Shown: piece after piece, positions 59,783-62,451 of the stretch
Layout: each line of letters begins with the position of its first letter
How positions within the stretch are numbered: the first letter of the stretch is position 1
Assembly (NCBI GenBank): GCA_945949045.1
Contig: CAMFDG010000009.1
Span: forward strand, 1-62,451
Source of the DNA: an uncultured Lachnospiraceae bacterium
GTDB taxonomy: Bacteria; Bacillota; Clostridia; Lachnospirales; Lachnospiraceae
Direction of reading: 5' to 3'
Length of the DNA: 62,451 bases
Made by a program: the position numbers and the translations under genes
The notes under the pieces: generated by a model
What the model saw: the letters and a program-made list of their open reading frames with translations, nothing else
What the model was told of the DNA's origin: nothing
Databases searched by the model: none

Positions 59783-60352
59783 TTATAAGAAAATGGATAA
59801 TAGGATGCAGGCGATCACGAAGATGGCCATAATCACACCTGCAGCCTTTATCATTCGACGTCGCTTCAGGTTTTCCCGGACTTTTGAAAGTATGCCCATG
59901 ACATAGAGGGCGTTCATGATCAACACACCAAGGGTAAATCCGTAAAGACAGTCCTGAAGATTTTTGTAAAAAAATGCTTTTGTGTTAAGGCTTGTGATTT
60001 CTAAAGCACATGCGGCGACCATGGTGACTAATCCGACACAGTCAATGATCCGAACTCGTCTTAAAATATGTTGTTTATCGTTTTCGGCATAGTCCGCCAC
60101 CTTTTGCAGGGTTTCTTTTTCATTTTGATTCATAGTCTCGCTTTTCCTTTCTCCATCAATGATTTCCCGGATGTCGGTCTCGTAGAAGTCGGCTAACTCT
60201 ACCAGAATCGATAGATCCGGAAGATTGGTTCCTGTTTCCCACCTGGAGACAGTTCGGCTGGAAATATTGAATTTCCCGGCAAGCTCCTCCTGGGTAAGAT
60301 GTTTTTCTTTGCGTAGTTCTTTTAAGAACAGACCTGTTTTTTTCTGATCCAT
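59783..60352 (-). CDS. XRE regulator with C-terminal membrane helices
   Basis: A 189-residue protein. The N-terminal helix-turn-helix is LFLKELRKEKHLTQEELAGK, FNISSRTVSRWETGTNLPDL, SILVELADFYETDIREIIDG. A charged linker (NQNEKETLQKVADYAENDKQ) is followed by three or four hydrophobic segments (CVGLVTMVAACALEITS, CLYGFTLGVLIMNALYVMG, MIKAAGVIMAIFVIACILLS). The plan is a membrane-tethered transcription factor, common in Firmicutes. The start at 60352 is fixed by AAGGAGG eight bases upstream. A second regulator of similar layout (MerR with helices) lies at 6481. Confidence 0.9.
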   Translation of the reverse strand: MDQKKTGLFLKELRKEKHLTQEELAGKFNISSRTVSRWETGTNLPDLSILVELADFYETDIREIIDGERKSETMNQNEKETLQKVADYAENDKQHILRRVRIIDCVGLVTMVAACALEITSLNTKAFFYKNLQDCLYGFTLGVLIMNALYVMGILSKVRENLKRRRMIKAAGVIMAIFVIACILLSIFL

Positions 60353-60625
60353 AAGGGGTACCTCCTTAAGAAGCATGTTATCGTCCAATGGAACCTTTTT
60401 ACACGACATAAAGCGAGAAAGTCGTATATTTTGCGGACTGGACAATTTTGTCTGGTGTTTATCATATCACAAAGCGGGTGATTAAACTACAGGTTTAAAG
60501 ACAAGACTCTGTGATAATGCTATGCTGATATCTGCAATACACCGAAGTTGTATCATAAAGGTCAGCCCATCTGCCGCAGGTAAATGATGCAGGGGCTGAT
60601 GTTCCAAAGAATGGAGGAAAGAAAC

Positions 60626-61141
60626 ATGGCAAAGATGACATCAGCATATGCAAATAAGGTTTTAAGAAAGCTGCAGGAGGACAAGGAATTCTGGCGCAAC
60701 AAGGAGCAGGAGGGTTGCCTCTATATTGCGGCATTGGATGAGGAGCCAGTGATTCCGGAGTATGATTACACAGAGGTTGCGGGACATATTGCAGAGATTG
60801 ATGAGGAGATTGTTCGCATCAAACATGCAATTAACGTGAACAATGTGACCAATTCCATTCTGGTGGGGACAGAGAGAATGACCATCGATGAGATCCTGGT
60901 GCGGATGGCACAGTTTAACAAGAGAAAGAATGTGCTGGATTGTATGCGGAAGCAGCAGCCGAAAACCAGAATGAATTCCGGCTTTTATCAGAGCAGGAAA
61001 ACAGCGCCGGAGTATCAATATATCAATTATGATCTGGAACTGATCGGGAAGGAGTACGAACGGATTGACAGCCGGATCGCAGAAATGCAGATTGCGCTGG
61101 ATAAGTATAATCAGACCTTCGAATTTGAGGTGGAGATTTAA
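60626..61141 (+). CDS. DIP1984-like coiled-coil protein
   Basis: A 171-residue, mostly helical protein. It begins SAYANKVLRKLQEDKEFWRN. The centre reads EIDEEIVRIKHAINVNNVTN, then TIDEILVRMAQFNKRKNVLD, and the end LIGKEYERIDSRIAEMQIAL. This matches the DIP1984 pattern (L-x-x-L-x-x-R-I-x-x-I-N-x-T-N ... L-x-x-R-D-x-L). The family is small, soluble and of unknown role; some have been found near toxin or phage loci. The start is taken as ATG 60626 after GGAGGAAAG; earlier in-frame ATGs at 60584 and 60611 are less likely. Confidence 0.6.
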   Translation: MAKMTSAYANKVLRKLQEDKEFWRNKEQEGCLYIAALDEEPVIPEYDYTEVAGHIAEIDEEIVRIKHAINVNNVTNSILVGTERMTIDEILVRMAQFNKRKNVLDCMRKQQPKTRMNSGFYQSRKTAPEYQYINYDLELIGKEYERIDSRIAEMQIALDKYNQTFEFEVEI

Positions 61142-61317
61142 TCGGGGCAGTTTTTCCGTGCAGAGGAGAGCGTATAACCTACATGGTTTCATGGTGACGT
61201 TATGCGTAAGGTTTATGGATCCGGTTTGTGATTATTACGTTATTTATTATTCGATAAGGTTTAAGGTTTGTAATCACATAGGAGATAAATATTCAAAAGA
61301 AAACTCTCTTGTCTGCA

Positions 61318-61424
61318 GAAAACTTCATACGGGAATCCTGGAAAGGTCTGTCCTGCGGGCAGATGGTTTCAGGTTCAACGGTCGGGAGCATGGAAGTACG
61401 GTTTCATATGCTCCCTTTTCATTT
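61318..61424 (+). promoter_or_regulatory. yjdF-motif riboswitch with terminator
   Basis: The stretch AACTTCATACGGGAATCCTG, then GTCTGTCCTGCGGGCAGATG and GGTTCAACGGTCGGGAGCAT follows the yjdF RNA motif as I know it (CTTCATA-GGGAA, TGTCC-x-x-x-GGGCA, TTCAACGG), an aptamer that binds azaaromatic compounds and regulates yjdF. A hairpin GGGAGCAT...ATATGCTCCC followed by TTTTCATTTT (61384-61424) is a terminator or ribosome-site sequestering element. The yjdF gene begins 13 bp later. The rest of the 61142-61317 gap shows no gene. Confidence 0.75.
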
Positions 61425-61436
61425 TCGTGGCAAAAC

Positions 61437-61835
61437 ATGTGCATTTGTGCTAAGATGACAGTACAGGTCCGTTCTCTGTGCAATAATCGGCCGAAAGGCA
61501 AAATGTCCGTCTGCAAGGTCACGTTTGGAGCGGAACCGAAGGACTATGAGGTTCATGCTTTTATCCTTAAGAATCACGGGAGATTGAAGTTCAGCCCCGC
61601 AGTGGCGACTGAGGTGAAAAAGGCCAGCCACAACCCGAAGCGGATACAGAGAGAAATACAAAAGCAGGTGCAGAATACCGGTATCGGTACGAAAGCACAG
61701 CAGGCTTTGAAGCTGCAGCAGGAACAGGCGAAAACAGAGCGAAAGACTGAAAGCCGCAGGCGGCGGGAAGAGGAAAAGCAGCTCCGCTTTGAGCAGAAGC
61801 AGCAAAAAAAGAAAGAGAAGCACAGGGGCAGGTAA
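61437..61835 (+). CDS. yjdF: YjdF family protein, N-terminus altered
   Basis: A 132-residue product whose last 105 residues are a typical YjdF (DUF2992): GKMSVCKVTFGAEPKDYEVH, AFILKNHGRLKFSPAVATEV, NPKRIQREIQKQVQNTGIGT, KAQQALKLQQEQAKTERKTE and a Lys/Glu/Arg-rich end. The N-terminus (AKMTVQVRSLCNNRPK) does not match the usual K-L-T-V-F-F-E-D-P-F-W-V-G start; the DNA suggests two small deletions that change frame. Translation from ATG 61437 or 61455 could still give a protein without the first strand. There is no strong ribosome site. The function is unknown; the family is linked to the upstream riboswitch. Confidence 0.75.
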   Translation: MCICAKMTVQVRSLCNNRPKGKMSVCKVTFGAEPKDYEVHAFILKNHGRLKFSPAVATEVKKASHNPKRIQREIQKQVQNTGIGTKAQQALKLQQEQAKTERKTESRRRREEEKQLRFEQKQQKKKEKHRGR

Positions 61836-61938
61836 ATTCCTGCCCTTGTATTCTTAAGGGGATATGCATTATCCGGTGGATAAGTCAGAATCTGATTATT
61901 GAGAAAAAAAGAAAAAATTGTTATACTGAGGACAGGAA

Positions 61939-62055
61939 CTTACGCTGGAGATAGAGAAAATTGCAGAGTATTTTGACGGCCTCGACAACCTTATCACCCT
62001 TCATCAGCGTAAGTATTTAACCCCTATTGCGCCAATGTTTTTAATTCAAATTTTG
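61939..62055 (+). pseudogene. Type I restriction specificity subunit (hsdS) scrap
   Basis: A short open stretch reads LEIEKIAEYFDGLDNLITLH then QRKYL, matching the conserved end of an HsdS half (I-x-x-x-F-x-x-L-D-x-x-I-x-L-H-Q-R-K). Nothing else of the gene remains. It is enclosed by a 9 bp perfect inverted repeat, CTTACGCTG (61939-61947) and CAGCGTAAG (62005-62013). Such conserved segments are used for inversion in phase-variable hsdS loci. Confidence 0.6.
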
Positions 62056-62339
62056 TAACTGTTCAGACCCAATGTCATTGACTTAAGGCGAGCAAGCTCC
62101 AAACAGATCGCTTGTTCGATAAACTTAAGTCCACGATGCACTAACAGGTGGGTACGGCATTGCATAGATGGAAGGTTTTTCACCATTATGGGATGTTTTA
62201 AGCTGTACATTGACAATTGATAAGCACGCCAAATAGACGCGGACTATCCCCGTCGGAAGTATCGTGATGATCTTCCGGGTCTGATCGGCTCGATGTATTG
62301 AGCGAGTATGGCACGTGCCCATATCTCCTGAACAATGTA
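62056..62339. other. Unassigned DNA
   Basis: No supported gene. A minus-strand open stretch (62125-62322) lacks a ribosome site and recognisable motifs. TGTAACTGTTCAGACC at 62056 resembles the termini of the E elements (CTGAACAGTTAC at 4761). GACTTAAGGCGAGCAAG and CTTGTTCGATAAACTTAAGTC (62090-62132) are partly self-complementary. Probably decayed mobile DNA. Confidence 0.35.
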
Positions 62340-62451
62340 TTCATATGATGTGAGTGTCAAAAGTGCTTTTGCCACTCACTGATATACGAATTGCTTCGTT
62401 GCTCCGCAACTCCCGCAATTCTACACACATTCGCAATCCGTTGATTTTCCT
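62340..62451 (+). repeat. Family D element copy 4, cut by window end
   Basis: It reads in the same direction as copy 1: ATTCATATGATGTGAGTGTC, then TTTTGCCACTCACTGATATA, CGAATTGCTTCGTTGCTCCG, CAACTCCCGCAATTCTACAC and ACATTCGCAATCCGTTGATT. The first stem is GTGAGTG/CACTCAC instead of ATGAGGG/CCCTCAT in copy 1, so both arms changed together. The element continues beyond the window. Confidence 0.8.

Overview
The window reads as a chromosomal segment of a Gram-positive gut-type Clostridia, most probably Lachnospiraceae. Supporting signs are T-box leaders in front of tyrS and metG, strong AGGAGG ribosome sites, a GGDEF-rich and histidine-kinase-rich gene set, a TrpB2-type tryptophan synthase, a GH125 mannosidase, a C-GCAxxG-C-C protein, a DUF6440 protein and many small metabolic and regulatory genes of that family. 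There is no tRNA, rRNA, complete insertion sequence or CRISPR array. The genus cannot be fixed from what is visible.

Layout. 0-5 kb: small housekeeping and repair genes (GNAT, YbaK-type deacylase, hypoxanthine-DNA glycosylase, ArsC/Spx-like, DinB-like) among repeats. 5-14.7 kb: tyrS (T-box), a MerR/YbjQ pair, a secreted Ig-like protein, mntP under a yybP-ykoY manganese riboswitch, a CaCA antiporter and metG (T-box interrupted by a repeat element). 14.7-24.2 kb: sigma-factor debris, a VanY-like peptidase, NUDIX-tatD, a broken GGDEF gene, trpB2, MATE and MFS exporters, and two truncated genes. 24.3-27.8 kb: a hairpin array followed by a mosaic of gene fragments and a broken HerA-like ATPase. 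27.9-38.6 kb: signalling (hybrid kinase, response regulator, GGDEF) and recQ-sfsA-nitroreductase. 38.7-48.9 kb: accessory block with a MotA/FliG-like chimera, a third type of hairpin array, a PLD-helicase-DUF3427 protein with a MutT-like enzyme, GH125, and a stand-alone reverse transcriptase overlapping a conserved unknown gene. 48.8-62.4 kb: DHH phosphoesterase, alpha-amylase, two arrays, M20 peptidase, serine hydrolase, TetR and MerR regulators, several broken genes, a yjdF-type riboswitch and an hsdS scrap.

The most unusual property is structural. The window holds eight tandem arrays of short hairpin units in three unrelated sequence families: family A (arms TACGGGTGA/TCACCCGTA, period 53 bp, four arrays), family B (arms TGGGCG/CGCCCA, period about 71 bp, three arrays) and family C (arms GATTACTT/AAGTAATC, period 63 bp, one array). 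All share the plan arm, A/G-rich or mixed loop, arm, array-specific spacer. A fourth family (D) is a dispersed element of about 200 bp made of several hairpins. Its copies show compensatory base changes; one copy sits inside the metG T-box leader and another forms the leader of the reverse transcriptase gene. The reverse transcriptase (46606-47820) carries all polymerase motifs, is not part of a recognisable group II intron, retron or diversity-generating element, and is translationally coupled to a DUF3878-like gene. Whether it makes, copies or uses any of these hairpin elements is speculation, but this pair is the best candidate for an undescribed system here.

Gene decay is also common. A GGDEF protein, an MCP, a HerA-like ATPase, a radical SAM/SPASM protein, a GDSL hydrolase, a LysR regulator, a SWIM protein and two GNAT genes are broken, several by internal deletion rather than by insertion.
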